Shown here piece by piece: positions 44,380 through 56,759 of a stretch of DNA of 64,000 nt; within the stretch, counting starts at the first letter, position 1, and the number at the start of each line of letters is the position of its first letter. The position numbers were made by a program, and so were the translations under genes. Source of the stretch: Diphasiastrum complanatum (Eukaryota; Streptophyta; Lycopodiopsida; Lycopodiales; Lycopodiaceae); NCBI GenBank assembly GCA_029204225.1, contig CM055111.1, positions 9,108,188 to 9,172,187 on the forward strand, written 5' to 3'. The notes under the pieces are model-generated. The model ran no database searches. It had not been told where the DNA came from and worked only from the letters and a program-made list of their open reading frames with translations.

Positions 44380-45483
44380 TTTATCTCTTTTTGAGAATCC
44401 TTCTCATATTCCACTTGGCTACATGAGCGAAGGTTTCCTTATACTCTATACCTTTGCTTTGTACATACCATTTTACACGAGTCTTGCCTTCTGTTCTACT
44501 GGGGTTCCATCTGTATATTATACTTGGTTTTAAACACCAAGTTATTTCCAATGGGGTACTTTCCTTCAGGAAGATCAACCATCTTCCACGTATCGTGTCA
44601 CTTGATGGAATCTATCTCCTCTTGCATCGATGTTTGCCATATCTCATCATCTTTGGCTTCCTCATAGCAAGAGGGTTCTTTGAATTGGATGATATTGTTG
44701 ATAAGTGCAAGATTGACATGAAATCTATCAGGTTTCATTTTCTCCCTCGTGGAACATCGTAGCACTCCCTCTTTGCTAGACTTGACAACCTTGCTTTCTT
44801 TGTCATCAATTACCTTTGCATATCACTTAGGTAGTTTATGTTGAGGTAATCCACTATGAGGTAATACGTATCCCAAGGTGCATCCTTTTCTTTTCTTTTA
44901 TCACCAACAACCTCGATCTTCTCCAATCCAATAGGCTTGTCTTAAGCTCTCCATCTTGTTTCCACAATTGGAATAGTACCATAACTTTTATTTTCAACTT
45001 AATGGTCAGCCCGTGGTGGTGGTGGTAATGCTTCATCCCCAATGAAAATCTTGGATAGTCCATCATAAAGTTTCTCATCATCACGAAATTGGTGGATCTC
45101 TTCAAATATGACATCATGACTAATGTAAACATATCGTCTAACAATTATAGCACCTATACCCCTTAGTTTGCTCATTGGGCTTCTCTTTTGTAACAATACG
45201 ATTGTTGTTACAACTTTTTCTTAGAAAGAATCCATATTTCCCTTATGTGCCATCATTGCTTTAGCAAATTCAACTATACTATGATTCTTTCTTTCAGCTG
45301 CACCATATTGTTGAGGCGTATCAACCTATGCAAGTTGTCATATAATTCCATGCTTATTGTAAAAGTCAATAAATGATGTGGATCAATACTCACCACCACG
45401 ATTAGATCTAAGTATTTTGATGTTGCTACCAAGTTGATTTTCCACCAAAGCTTTAGCAGCTTGTCCATCAAAGACAAATCCAT
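44380..45483 (-). pseudogene. Copia integrase-RT remnant
   Basis: Minus-strand copia fragments in shifting frames: SNIKILRSNRGGEY and AERKNHSIVEFAKAMM from integrase, YISHDVIFEE from its C-terminus, a linker resembling that of element B (EVVGDKRKEKDAPWDTY against EVAGDKCKENDVPWDTF), and RT remnants (YVQSKGIEYKETFAHVAKWN). Heavily decayed; no LTR seen. It abuts plus-strand copia C at about 45,484. Confidence 0.7.
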
Positions 45484-45484
45484 G

Positions 45485-47526
45485 GCTCTATACACCAACA
45501 AGAAAGACTATTCCAAGGGCAAGAATCAGGTGCAACAGCAACATCAGAAGCCTCACACTCAAGGTGAGCATGGTGGATCGCGCAAGAAGCTTTTCTACAG
45601 ATATTGCAAAAGAGCTAATCATGACATCAAGGAGTGTCGCATCAAGATCTACAGTGAGGCAAAGAAGCAGCAATAACAACAGCAGCCAGACTCCTCCAAC
45701 ACGGTCGAATTCAAGGCCCAGGACACACACTTGTTAATGGCTTACAGCAGCAGCGAAGACTGTGACAACTAGTACCTGGATAGCGGCACTACCCAACACA
45801 TGACCTCTCACAAGGAATGGTTTACGGAGTACACAGCTTACATCATAGACCAATTTATCTACCTTGGAGATTCTAGCACCATACGCGTGGAAGGCAAAGG
45901 AGCAGTGAAGATCAGCTTCAACAACGATCTGTCCATTTGTGTTCCTAATGTCCTTCATGTTCCTCAGTTGTCAAAGAACCTGTTATCAGTCTCTAAGATA
46001 ACTGATGAAGGCTACACTGTTACTTTCTCATTTGAGCAATGTACAATACTCGAGGAAGATACTACTCTGACTACATGCACTAGAGTCGAAAATCTTTACG
46101 TACTCTCTAATTCAGTTGCATTAGCTAGTATCTCTAATGAAAATGTAAACAACAGTGCTGTTCTGTGGCATAGTCGATTTGGACACATGAATACAAGGTC
46201 ACTTTCTTATATGCTTTGTAATAATTTAGTTGATGGTTTTAATTTTCCGTCTTCATTAGATAGGAAATTTTTCTTTTGTGAATCATGCATCTACGGGAAG
46301 CACTCTAGAAGCAAGTTTCCAAAATCACATTCTATCAAATCAAAGCATATATTAGATCTTGTACATAGCGATATTTGTGGTCTAATGCCAACTCCATCCT
46401 TAGGAGATGCAATCTATTTTATCACTTTCATAGATGATTACTCCAGATGGTCTATAGAAATGTTCATTAAGCATAAATCTGAAGCCTTTGAATGTTTCAA
46501 GAGATTCAAGGCCATGGCTGAGACAAAAACGTCTAAGAAAGTGAAGGCACTCGGAACTGATGGTGGCGGCGAATACATCTCGATGTCCGACTACCTGGCT
46601 GAACATGGCATCAAAAGACAGTTCACTACTTCCTATTCACCTCAACAGAACGAGATTGCAGAAAGGAAGAACCGAACTCTTCTCAACTCAGCCAAATCAA
46701 TGCTACATCAACCACACCTACCTGCAAAGTTTTGGACAAAAGCTACAATGACAACTGTCACAGCCTGTTACGTGCAAACTAGATCTAGCACCAAAGCCAT
46801 CAACAACAAGACTCCTCATGAAGTTTGGCATGAGCACAAGCCTAGTGTCAGTCATTTAAATATCTTTGGTTGTATATGTTTTTTTCACATTCCTAAATGG
46901 CTTAGGAAGAAGCTGGATCATAGGACAAATAAATGCATTTTCATTGGCTATCTTGATGAACATAAAGCTTATAAAGTTTATGATCCATCCACCAATGTAG
47001 TATTTGCCTCTAGGGATGTAATATTTCAAGAACACGCATATTATGATTTCAAACAGCCATTGATAGATGATGCTATGTCATTTCATCTTATTCTACATAG
47101 CATTCAACCTTCCAACATTGATGATTCTTCTATAGAACCTGTAGCTACAAATACAGAATCCGAGCAGCAGACAGTACCTATAACAAGACAGACCAAGCAA
47201 GCTCGAGCATATCTAGAGAAGTTCAAGAAGAAGAATCAGTGCATCCTGGTCAACCCAATATTCGTAGATTCTCATGGACTCGGACAGTTCCTGAGAGGTA
47301 TGCACCTCCATCATTCTGGATTTCATCAGAAGAACTAGAAAGCCTAGTCCAAGCAATTAACTCCAAGGATGTTGTGAAGTGACAAGAAGCTATGGAAATC
47401 GAGTACAACTCAGTTTTGACTAATCAGACCTGGACACTGGTCAACTTTCTCACTCACAAGAGAGTTATCGACAACAAGTGAATCTTCAAGAAAAAAGATC
47501 AACTCTGATAGTTCCATCACTGAATG
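45485..47526 (+). pseudogene. Copia C Gag end, protease, integrase, RT start
   Basis: Plus-strand copia. A degraded zinc knuckle (FYRYCKRANHDIKEC, first Cys lost), TAA near 45,675, protease motif YLDSGTTQHMT preceded by TAG where copia has Trp, pre-integrase VLWHSRFGHMN with CESCIYGKHSRSK, integrase with LVHSDICG, LGTDGGGEY and NEIAERKNRTLL, and C-terminal IFGCICFFHIPKW. A single frame of 512 codons covers 45,800-47,338. RT begins after a frameshift (MEIEYNSVLTNQTWTLV). Element D interrupts RT at 47,526; the frame resumes at 52,100 as WNLRLVAKGFTQVQGVDY. No LTRs were identified. Confidence 0.85.
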
Positions 47527-48226
47527 TGTGAAAGTATTGAACTTTAGGACATAAATGGATCTAAAAAAGATCCACAAGAGTGATTGGATGCTTGCTTAAC
47601 AATCTATCAAAAAACTAGACACAAAAAAGTTGATCTAAATTGGCAGTTTGACAAACAACAAGCATTAACAATCAAAAGCATTGATCAACATTGAAATCTG
47701 AGCCCACACGTGTGTACTACAGGATGTAGTACGGTCTTCAACCTGAGAAACAAGTAGAAATCGATTTGGTTTCATTTGGATCACAAAAACTCAATGTACA
47801 TAGTGAACTAGCTTGAGATTGCCAATGAGCTCCAAAAATTTTCTATCTTCTCACTATGGGAGCTTGGAATACATAGCAAATTCGACTTCCTTCTTGAGGT
47901 TAGGTGGATTTCCAGCATGTAATAAGGAAGTTAACTCACCCTTCTTGCCCTAAAATGAAACCCTAGTCTATTTCCTAGAGCTATGTTTGGTAGGTAGCTA
48001 GTTGGTCAAATTTTCACCTTAAACTTAGGTGTAGGTCCTATAAAGTAGGGATAACCACCAAATAGACATGACCAACTCTCTTGACTTGACCTAACCTATA
48101 TTAGGATGGGTTTTTCATGTGGCATCATGGCCTCACATGTGTGGGACCCATTTGTGTACACAATTTACACTATTCTACATGGTTTTTGATCAAGCTAGAT
48201 TTGCCAATTTTTGGCAATTCTTCACA
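47527..48226 (-). repeat. 3' LTR of element D
   Basis: 700 bp, starting TGTGAAAGTATTG and ending CAATTCTTCACA, close to the right LTR with scattered differences. A weak polypurine tract (GAGGAG, minus strand) lies next to it at 48,227-48,232. Confidence 0.9.
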
Positions 48227-48434
48227 CTCCTCAAATTTAGCTTGATCTATTTACAACTCTCTTGATAGATGAATGAAAGCTTTTAGAAGTGTCTAAAAAA
48301 TCCAGCTACAAACAAGGAACTTTTGAGACTCCAATAGAGAATGATGTCCATGAAGGATCTTTCACCACCTCTTAAAGGATCCCTTACAAGATGTTCCACA
48401 AATGTGTCTATATACATGTAGCATACTTCAAAAC

Positions 48435-49555
48435 CTATACATCATGCCAAGCCATGGATTCCAAGGCATTTTGTGCACTTGAAGATACATCAATAAAACT
48501 ATTAAGTGCATACATAATGTTGCCAAAGACAACTTGCCTTGCTTGATCCATATGATTGAGCCTGGATGGCTCCATCTTGATACTCAAGATTCTTCTTGGA
48601 GTCCTTGGGTCTTGAGCTTGCTCCTCTACTTGACTTGACTCCGAAAAATCAATGAATTGAATAAGTTGTTGATCCAAAGGTGCTTCTTCAAGTTTACAAA
48701 TATTTCACTCTTGAAAGATCACATTTTTACCATTGACAAATTCTTTGGTTGAAAACAAGTAGATTCTACAATCTCTACTTGAAGAGGAGAACACTGCTAT
48801 TATTCCTATCATTGAAATATGATAATCTTTGGTCCTTACATTGGAATGATCATGCTCAAAGCATGTGGACCCAAAGATTTCCAATACAAATGATGTTTCA
48901 TCTTTTATGACACTATTCAAACTATTACAAAAATAGTCATCCAATGAAATTGCCTTATCAACAACAAATGGAGATTTGAAAGCATCTAATTTCATTGTCT
49001 TGTCATAAAGAGTACTAAACACCATAGATCTTAAAGATAAGCAACAAGTCACTCCATGTCTACTAATACTATCCAACAAGTATTCAAAGATAGTAGACTC
49101 TCCAATGCTCACCACCCTTGCAAGATGCACACTTGAATGGACAATTTGCATGCAATTTGATGACTTGGCCATTGTCATTGAAGACTCCCTTGGAACTCTC
49201 ATGCTTTGAGACTGATCCTCAAGATCTTCCTCCTTTTGATGCTCCTCCTCAATGCAAGCAAGATCACACTTTGCCAAGATCTCCTCTTGAGTGATCTCCT
49301 GCTTTGCCAAGCTCATTCTTTCAAAAGCAACACTAGCTTCCAACTTAAACAATCTTCCATGTTTGAATTCTTTTGCAATGCAAATATAATTCTTCAAGAT
49401 GAAGCAAACACCATGCTTAAAGTGGACATCCAAACCACTTTCTAAGAGTAGACCAACACAAAGCATATTCTTGACGATTGATGGTACATAAAGGGCATTT
49501 TCTAGATCCATGCATTTTGAGGATTCTAGACACAAAGAGATGGTGCCAACACCAT
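48435..49555 (-). pseudogene. Element D degenerate pre-integrase/integrase region
   Basis: From 49,535 the frame begins like the segment after copia protease (LENALYVPSIVKNMLCVGLL, then HGRLFKLEA). It then passes into a sequence without integrase active-site motifs and ends with a recognisable integrase C-terminal remnant (EIFGSTCFEHDHSN ... FVNGKNVIFQE). A second frame, 48,677-48,435, holds an RILSIKMEPSRLN linker. The integrase core and all RT are gone. Confidence 0.7.
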
Positions 49556-50613
49556 CTACCTACACTCTTCATCATTTGCAGTAAAGACAAACTTTTTAGC
49601 ATCATTGAAAGAGTGTAAGGTTGAGAAAAAGTCTTTTTCACAAGACATGTGGGAGCTAGCCCCACTATCGATCCACCAATTGTCTCTTGAATTGCTATTG
49701 CTTGTTGGTGAGGATGTAGATGCCATCAAGAATACACCTACTTCATCCTCCTCCTCCTCCTTTGCAAGGTTTCCTTGTTTGTCCTCCTCCACTTGTGCTC
49801 TTAGCCTCTTGTAGCATTCAGATGCATAATGCCCCTTCTTTCCACAAAAGAAGCATTTCAGCTTTGACTTGTCCTTTGAACTTGATGCATCATCCTCTTC
49901 TTTGGCCTCCTTTGGATGCTTTTTCTTTCCATTGGTCTTATTTTTGCCCTTGAATGAGAAATTGGCTTTCTCATCACCATCTTGCAAAGACAAGGAACTC
50001 ATTCTAGATTTTTCATGGAGCATCCTACACTCTTCAACCACTAATACGCTGTGAAGTTTTTCTATAGTTTGCAAAGTATCTTGGATGGCAAAACTTTGGA
50101 CCAAATTTGCAAAGTCATCTCCTAGACTATTAAGGACAATTTGTACAAGCTCTCCATCATGAATCTTCTCTCCAATGGAAGCAACTCCCTATTTAGAGAC
50201 TTGATTTTAAGTACATAATCATGTGCACTCTCCTCACTTCTCCTCATGCTTTGCAAAATTTGATTTATAAGCATGAGAACTCTAGAAGTGTTGCTAGACT
50301 CATAGATTGATTTTAAAGACTCCCAAGCCTCTTTAGCATTAGTACAAGCTGATACTTCTCTCAACAAATCATTGCTGACATTCATGTTCACACAATGAAG
50401 TGCAAGCCTAGATCTCTTCTTGTATCTAGCTAACTCCTGTGCACCTAGAGGTTCATCTTCATCTTCAATCAAGAACTCATAAAGGTCTTGGAGCACCAAT
50501 AGTGACTCCATTCTAACTTTCCAAATAGCATAATTTGTAGAATTCAACCTCTCACTAGCTTCTAGAAGGTATGCTCCAGCAGATCCCATCTTACTAGTGA
50601 CTTCTACAAACAA
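49556..50613 (-). pseudogene. Element D Gag-protease
   Basis: Gag starts near MGSAGAYLLEASERLNSTNY at ~50,590; a frameshift near 50,110 separates it from the second half. The second half holds LVVEECRML, a Lys-rich linker, zinc knuckle CFFCGKKGHYASEC and protease WWIDSGASSHMS. It closely resembles element A (LLEASERLNSTNYAIWKVRM against MLESSERLSSSNYSTWKVRM). The frame ends in TAG just after the protease, which marks the start of the deleted region. Confidence 0.85.
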
Positions 50614-50617
50614 GAAA

Positions 50618-50965
50618 TAGATTTGATTGACTTGAAACTCACAAAGGTCTCACACTTGCAGTGTTTCACTCAAATTTGATTTCTAATCCAACAAATGGAC
50701 TTATACTCACAGTTCTATCACTCCATCACAAAGATGGAATGAAGATAAGATGAAGTGAAAACTACTTTCAAACAAATATTGTCAAGAAATGAATTTGATT
50801 GTCTCTAGAAACTCACTAAGGTCTCTCTCTTGTAGTTTTTCACTCAAATTAGATTTCTAATCTAACAAATGGACTTATAATCTCAGTTCTAGCACTCCCT
50901 CACAAAGTTGGAATGAAGATAAGATGATGTGAAATCTACTTACAATCAAATCTTGCCAATTTTGG
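50618..50965. repeat. Duplicated ~170-bp leader segment in element D
   Basis: Two head-to-tail copies sharing AAACTCACAAAGGTCT/AAACTCACTAAGGTCT, CAACAAATGGACTTATA and GGAATGAAGATAAGATGA. They lie between the 5' LTR and gag. Confidence 0.75.
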
Positions 50966-51380
50966 CTATTTTTTGACAAAAAAATGACTTAATCTCTTTC
51001 TTCCTTCTTGGTGTACTTTCAAGATCTGTTTTTAACCTTAATAGGACTTGAATTCAGACTAGATTAATTAGATTCCATGAAACAAATTCAAATCTAATCA
51101 ATGGCAAATGATCTTGGTAGATTATCCTAGGATCTCCACCAAAAATTACACCAACAGCTCACAATTTGAATTTTTTTGGATCAAATGAATACCATGCATT
51201 AAATTCAGGTTCAGAGGTGCCCACACATGTAGACAGTATGGATTTGGACCCTTACCAAGTTTGGGAACAAATCTCCTCACCAAAATCAAGATTCTAGCTT
51301 GCCCTCTTAATACTAGTTTTTAGCACCAAAACTTGCTAAGAATGGATTTGCATTAGATCAATGGCTTATGCTCTTGTACT

Positions 51381-51394
51381 TGGCTCTGATACCA
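51381..51394 (-). other. Primer binding site of element D
   Basis: Minus-strand TGGTATCAGAGCCA directly after the 5' LTR, complementary to initiator methionine tRNA. Confidence 0.93.
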
Positions 51395-52095
51395 TGTGAA
51401 AGTACTGTACTTTAGGACCACAAATGGATCTACAAAAGATCCACAAGAGCGATTGGATGCTTGCTTAACAATCTATCAAAAAACTAGACACAAAAAAGTT
51501 GATCTAGATTGGCAGTTTGACAAACAACAAGCATTAACAATCAAAAGCATTGATCAACATTTAAATCTGAGACCACACATGTGTAATACAGGCTGTAGTA
51601 CGGCCTTCAACCTGAAAAACAAGTAGAAATTGATTTGGTTTCATTTGGATCACAAAAACTCAATATACATAGTGAACTAGCTTGAGATTGCCAATGAGCT
51701 CCAAAAATTTTCTATCTTCTCACTATGGGAGCTTGGAATACATAGCAAATTCGACTTCCTTCTTGAAATTAGGTGGATTTACAGCATGTAATAAGGAAGT
51801 TAACTCACCCTTCTTGCCGTAAAATGAAACCCTAGTCTATTTCCTAGAGTTATGCTTGGTAGGTAGCTAGTTGGTCAAATTTTCACCTTAAACTTAGGTG
51901 TAGGTCCTATAAAGTAGGGATGACCACCAAATAGACATGACCAACTCTCTTGACTTGACCTAACCTACATTAGGATGGGTTTCCCACGTGGCATCATGGC
52001 CTCAAATGTGTGGGACCCACTTGTGTACACAATTTATACTATTCTACATGGTTTTTGATCAAGTTAGATTTGCCAATTTTTGGCAATTCTTCACA
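51395..52095 (-). repeat. 5' LTR of element D
   Basis: 701 bp; pairs with 47,527-48,226. Confidence 0.9.
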
Positions 52096-52099
52096 CAAT

Positions 52100-52196
52100 G
52101 GAATTTACGACTAGTGGCTAAAGGATTCACTCAAGTCCAAGGAGTGGATTATGTTGAAAGAACATTTTCTCTTGAAATGGATTCAAGAAAACCTTA
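52100..52196 (+). pseudogene. Copia C RT fragment after element D
   Basis: Short continuation of the copia C reverse transcriptase (LRLVAKGFTQVQGVDYVE) ending at TAG 52,195. The rest of RT and RNase H is lost at a junction with a gypsy gag fragment. Confidence 0.75.
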
Positions 52197-52209
52197 GTAC
52201 ATAATTGCT

Positions 52210-53060
52210 TGAACTACAGCCAATTATAGATTGTTGGTTGAACATGTGGATCAGCCTCAACTTTTTTCCACCAAACATAAGCTAGACCCTCGAAGTTTAG
52301 CAAAGCACAAGCAATCTTTGCTTGGTCAGTCCTTGGGAATAATTGGAAATATTTATCTAATTTGTGTAAACATTCTTCTATCTCTATAGTATCGGTGTTT
52401 CCACTTAGGCATGAAGATTTTATCTTTAAAATCATTACCATCTCTCTTTAACCCTTGATTCTTTTGAGTGCGATCCATAATACTTATATGAGTATTAAAA
52501 TTTACAGCATTCTGATAATGAGGCGGCAGATTGTTATATGATTTAAGTTCTTGTAGTACCCATTGTTGTGGATCTTGAGCAGCCACACTAGCAAGAAGAA
52601 GTCCAGAAGATTGGAGTGGAAAATTGTTTGGTGTTGGAACAGTTGGTTGCAACCAAATAGGTTAATCATCGCATACTTGTTGCTTTCTCTTATTGTTTCG
52701 CAATGTCGCCAGATGATCATAACTACCTTGACCCGGAATTTCGGAAGTTGAAGCATTCAAGAATGACAAAGGATTCTGACGTTGATGAACATCTTGTTTT
52801 TGTAGAGTAGTACTCATGACATATTCAAAACATGACATCATCAACTCTATCATTTTCTCCCAATGCTGCTCTGAGCTTTTCTGCATCTGTTGCCATGTCT
52901 GTTTATTCACTTTGGTGGGGTCTTGTATAGCAGTTAAAACTTTGGTTAATATTTCCTCTATTCTAGTTGGATTTTCCGTATCAGGAATCAGTATTACTCG
53001 TTTGTTTTGGTGCCATTTTATTGAACTCGATATAATTACTACTTTTGTTTTTTTATTATA
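52210..53060 (-). pseudogene. Gypsy gag fragment
   Basis: Minus-strand Gag-like sequence in several frames: WEKMIELMMSCFEYVMS, then LSGNTDTIEIEECLHKLDKY and IACALLNFEGLAYVWWKKVE, the last matching the conserved LxGxAxxWW motif of retrotransposon Gag. Several stops and frameshifts. Confidence 0.7.
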
Positions 53061-54368
53061 AGATTGTTTTATTTTTGTATTGTTATTTTTTAATTTAATT
53101 TAATTTTATTTTTGCCAGTAGGGAATTCAAGGGGAAGACTCAATATCAAAAGGGCTTTCTATTGGTATAAGTTGTGTTTTTGGGATTTGTTTTTTTGGTG
53201 TTCATGCCTCTCTTTTTTTTGGAACCTCTAAGGCTCTGTCAAGATGATGGTTCGATCGAAATGGAAATCAGAAATCTCGGTCGAGAATTATGTGATTGGG
53301 CGTGGATTCGGTCCGGTCAAGATGGTGTTGAAGACATCCGATCGACATGGTCTTTAGAAGACTCGGTCGAGATGGTCTTCAAAAGACTCGATTGAGATGG
53401 TCTGCAAAAATTCAGTCGAGATGGTCTTCAAAAAATTTGGTCAAGATGGTGTCATGTACTTTTAGTACATCAATGTTTTTCAAGGCAATATAATATCCAT
53501 TGTAAGCTTTGTAGGCCCAGAAGGAGTTATTAGCCTTAATAACAAGGCAGTTTTCTCTTTAGGCCCTCCAAAGTAATTAATAAATGGTCTCAAAAAACAT
53601 TCGGTCGAGATGGTCTCCAAAAAAATTTGGTTGAGATGGTCTCCAAAAAATTTGGTCGAGATTTTAGCATTTTGCGAGTCGGTCGAGTTTTGATCACGTC
53701 CTGACTCGGTCGAGTTCTGAGTCCCAAAATCGATTGAGATGATGTTTTCTTTTTAAAGTTTTTGAAGGCCCTAGGGTTAGGGCTGAGCGTAGGTAGGGTT
53801 AGGTTAAAAAAAAATTTAATGAGTCTTTGGCAAAAACTTCAAAATGAAGAAATTGAAAAAAAAATTAACAAAGAAGCAAAACTTCAAAAATAAAAAGTTG
53901 AAGTGCTTCTCTCCAAAATCTCCTACCAAAGCTAAAATTTGACCTCCTTCTCAAGAAATGTCATCTCTCTCAATTTTCAACCAAATTGGCTGCAAATTGG
54001 TTTGAATTCAAGTTGAGATTGAGATCTACAATCCTATAGAAATACATTCATAAAATTCAGCCAAAAGTATAGCCAAAAATGGAGAAAAAAAGATTGCAAA
54101 AACTACCACTAACTAAAAATGGAAGGAAAACACAAAAACGGCCATAACTTGGTCATTATAGCTCCAAATCAGAAAATATTGATGAGGCAAGGGAGATAGG
54201 AAAAATGAGAACGAAGAAGAGAGCAGGAATATTGCGGAATAGCTCTTTCATTCTAATTGGCTGCTAGGTACAAAACCATTCTAATAGACAGCTTATGCTA
54301 AAGATAACACAACTTTATGCATTTTGATTGCCCAACAAGATCTTAAAAATTAATTCACACTTTAAAAA
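53061..54368. other. Non-coding; GTCGAGAT minisatellite
   Basis: No gene. A short degenerate repeat around GGTCGAGATGGTCTTCAAAAGACTC occurs several times at about 53,320-53,450 and again at 53,595-53,740, with unit spacing of about 29 bp. The two blocks are separated by about 130 bp of different sequence. The rest is AT-rich. Confidence 0.55.
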
Positions 54369-55476
54369 CAAGAGTACAGTCCACCGAAGAGATTGGAGAT
54401 AGTCTGTGTGTGGTACTATTGAAATCAGATTCAACATGAAGTACAGTTTTAAAATAAATGGAAGAGCAGTATGATATCACGAGTTCCTCAGCCATCAAAG
54501 ACAGCCATCGTCTGATCAGATACTTAGGAGTCATAGACGTCCGTGTTCTAATCAGAATAAGTATACAAGTGCGATCAAACAGCAAATGAAAGTGCATTCA
54601 ATCACAACTTGCATTCATCTACATAGTACATAGATAAAAGCAAACTGCTGCTATATTACACTGAAGCACAATACAAATAACAATTACAACCAAGATTGAC
54701 AACGTAATTGGGAGGCTCAAATAATGCGTCTCATGGACGGAGCAACATGCAATTTGTGCTTGAATGATCTTTTTATAGACTTCATCTATGTATTAAGTAC
54801 AATAAATGATTGTCACCTAATTAGGTAAGCCGCTTGTACTTAGAAGTATATGACAACTGTACATAGTGTATACTGTCAACCCATAGGGAATGTTGATGTG
54901 GACAAGAACGTTGCAAATTCTCTCACTTCGCTTTGTAAGGGAAGTGGCTTTCTCTCACTTCGCAAATTTGGAAAGTGGTTGGGAATGTTCCTCATTCAAA
55001 GTAGATGACCTTCGACATTTTTCTCTCTCTTTGAGATTTTGCGAAAAAGGCGAAGGTGCCTCTAAACAAGCGAAGGTGTCTTTAAAACAGTTCAACATAA
55101 AAAATAGATGACCTTCTGGAATTTTCTCTCTCTTTGCAAACTTTTCGTGAATAAAGTTGAAGGTGATAGAAATTATTTGGACTTTTGAACTGTCGCAAAA
55201 TTGTCGTGAACATAGTTCATTTCTGCAAACTGTCTCAAAAATAATGTAAATCCGCAGACTTGTTATAAATGCAAGTTTTGTGGAAGTCCTTGAAGATGGC
55301 CAAGTTTTCAATGATATCAAGTTATTAAACTTAACATCTGAACTTGAAATTATAATGGGATTGGTTACCCTTTGTTGGCAATCAACCGGAAGTCTGTCAT
55401 TGCAGATGCTCTTCAAGTAATTGGCTGTCTAAGTTATCATTCACCAAGGAGGCAACTATGGGCTTGATTTCCAACA
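54369..55476 (-). repeat. 3' LTR of copia E
   Basis: In minus-strand sense it starts TGTTGGAAATCAAGCCC directly after a polypurine tract (TTAAGGGGGAC, 55,477-55,487) and the RNase H end. Homologous to 38,421-39,431. The far border is uncertain. Confidence 0.75.
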
Positions 55477-55489
55477 GTCCCCCTTAAGG

Positions 55490-56710
55490 TCACGGTTGGT
55501 GCCTTGGTATTTTCGTCAGGTTCAGCATGTTGAAGAACTTTTGGTGCTTGATCTTGGGAAGCACTTTGGTGAAGATGTCTGCAACTATTTCTGTTGTGGA
55601 GCAGTATTGAAGGATCACTTGCTCTGAGAAAACTTTCTCTTGAATGAAATGATACTGGATTTCTATGTGCTTGGATTTGCCATGAAATCTAGGATTCAGT
55701 GACAGTGAAATACAGCTCAAGCTGTCACACGGAATGGTGGTAGCATTAAATTGAGTATGATATAAGTCGTGAAGTAACAACCTGATTTATATAGCTTCTT
55801 TTGAAGCTTGACATGCTGCAATGTACTATGCCTCTGTCAAATAAAGCGCAACTGATTTCTGCTTCTTTGAGTTCCATAAAATCGGTCCCCCTTGCAGATA
55901 GAAATAGAACCCGAAGGTAGATTTTCTGGTAGAAACTATTCCTGCCCAATCTGAGTCGGAATAGCCTCGCAGGACGAGTGGGTCAATAGCATTTCCATCG
56001 TAATATAAGATGTGATCTGAACTTCCCTGAATATATCTCATCACTCTCTTCAATGCTTTCCAATTAGAGATCCTAGGATTAGACATGAATTGACTTAATG
56101 TGCTAACAATATATGCTAAATCTAGTCTAGTACACAACATTGCATACATTAGAGATCCGATTAGTGAATGATAAGGGTACTTCGCTAAGTTGAGTACTTC
56201 ACTATCAGTCTCAACACAAGAAGGTTTAGTCAATACGATACTTGGATCCATTGGAGTACTAATTGGTTTGCAATCAGACATATGAAATTTTTCTAAAATG
56301 CCTCTTAGATATGCCTACTGGCTAAGATAGATCTTCTTCTGAAGTCTATTTCTATTAATGTGAATTTCTAACAAAGAATGAACAGCTCCTAGGTCAGTCA
56401 TGTTAAATTTCTTTGACAAATCACTCTTAGTAGTGTGCAGAAGAGAAGTGTCGTTAGACAAAATAAATGCATCATCTACGTAAAGAGCTATGTGAACTGA
56501 ACTGGTGCCTATATGCTTTGAATTAACATTACAATCAACTGAATTGTTTGCGAATCCCAATTGAATGAGATAAGAGTTGATTCTATTGAACCATGTTCTT
56601 GTGGCATGTTTCAGACCGTAGATTGCTTTGTGCAGCTTGCACACTTTGTGCTCATGGCCTTTGACTTCGAATCCTTCGGTTGGAAGGCGTACAACCTAGT
56701 TTAGCAAACG
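55490..56710 (-). pseudogene. Copia E RT-RNase H 3' half
   Basis: Minus-strand copia: CKLHKAIYGLKHATRTWFNR, ALYVDDAFILSND (RT YVDD), FHMSDCKPISTPMDPS, SLIGSLMYAMLCTRLDLAY, RNase H GYSDSDWAGIVSTRKSTFG and KHIEIQYHFIQEKV, with the C-terminal VADIFTKVLPKIKH. Interrupted by several stops. The 5' part is missing, truncated at about 56,710. The 3' LTR follows. Confidence 0.88.
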
Positions 56711-56759
56711 GGTTCAGTCCAGGAATATAATCATGAATTTTGGCAATTGACACTTTAGG

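Larger units (their letters stand above)
47527..52095 (-). mobile_element. Copia element D, pol-deleted
   Basis: Minus-strand element with 700/701-bp LTRs (TGTGAAAG...TTCTTCACA), tRNA-iMet primer site and gag-protease, but no RT or RNase H. It sits in the RT of copia C. The flanks GAATG (47,522-47,526) and CAATG (52,096-52,100) form a target duplication with one mismatch, and removing the element rejoins the RT frame. It is older than element A by LTR divergence. Gag and LTR ends resemble element A, so it may be a non-autonomous relative. Confidence 0.9.
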
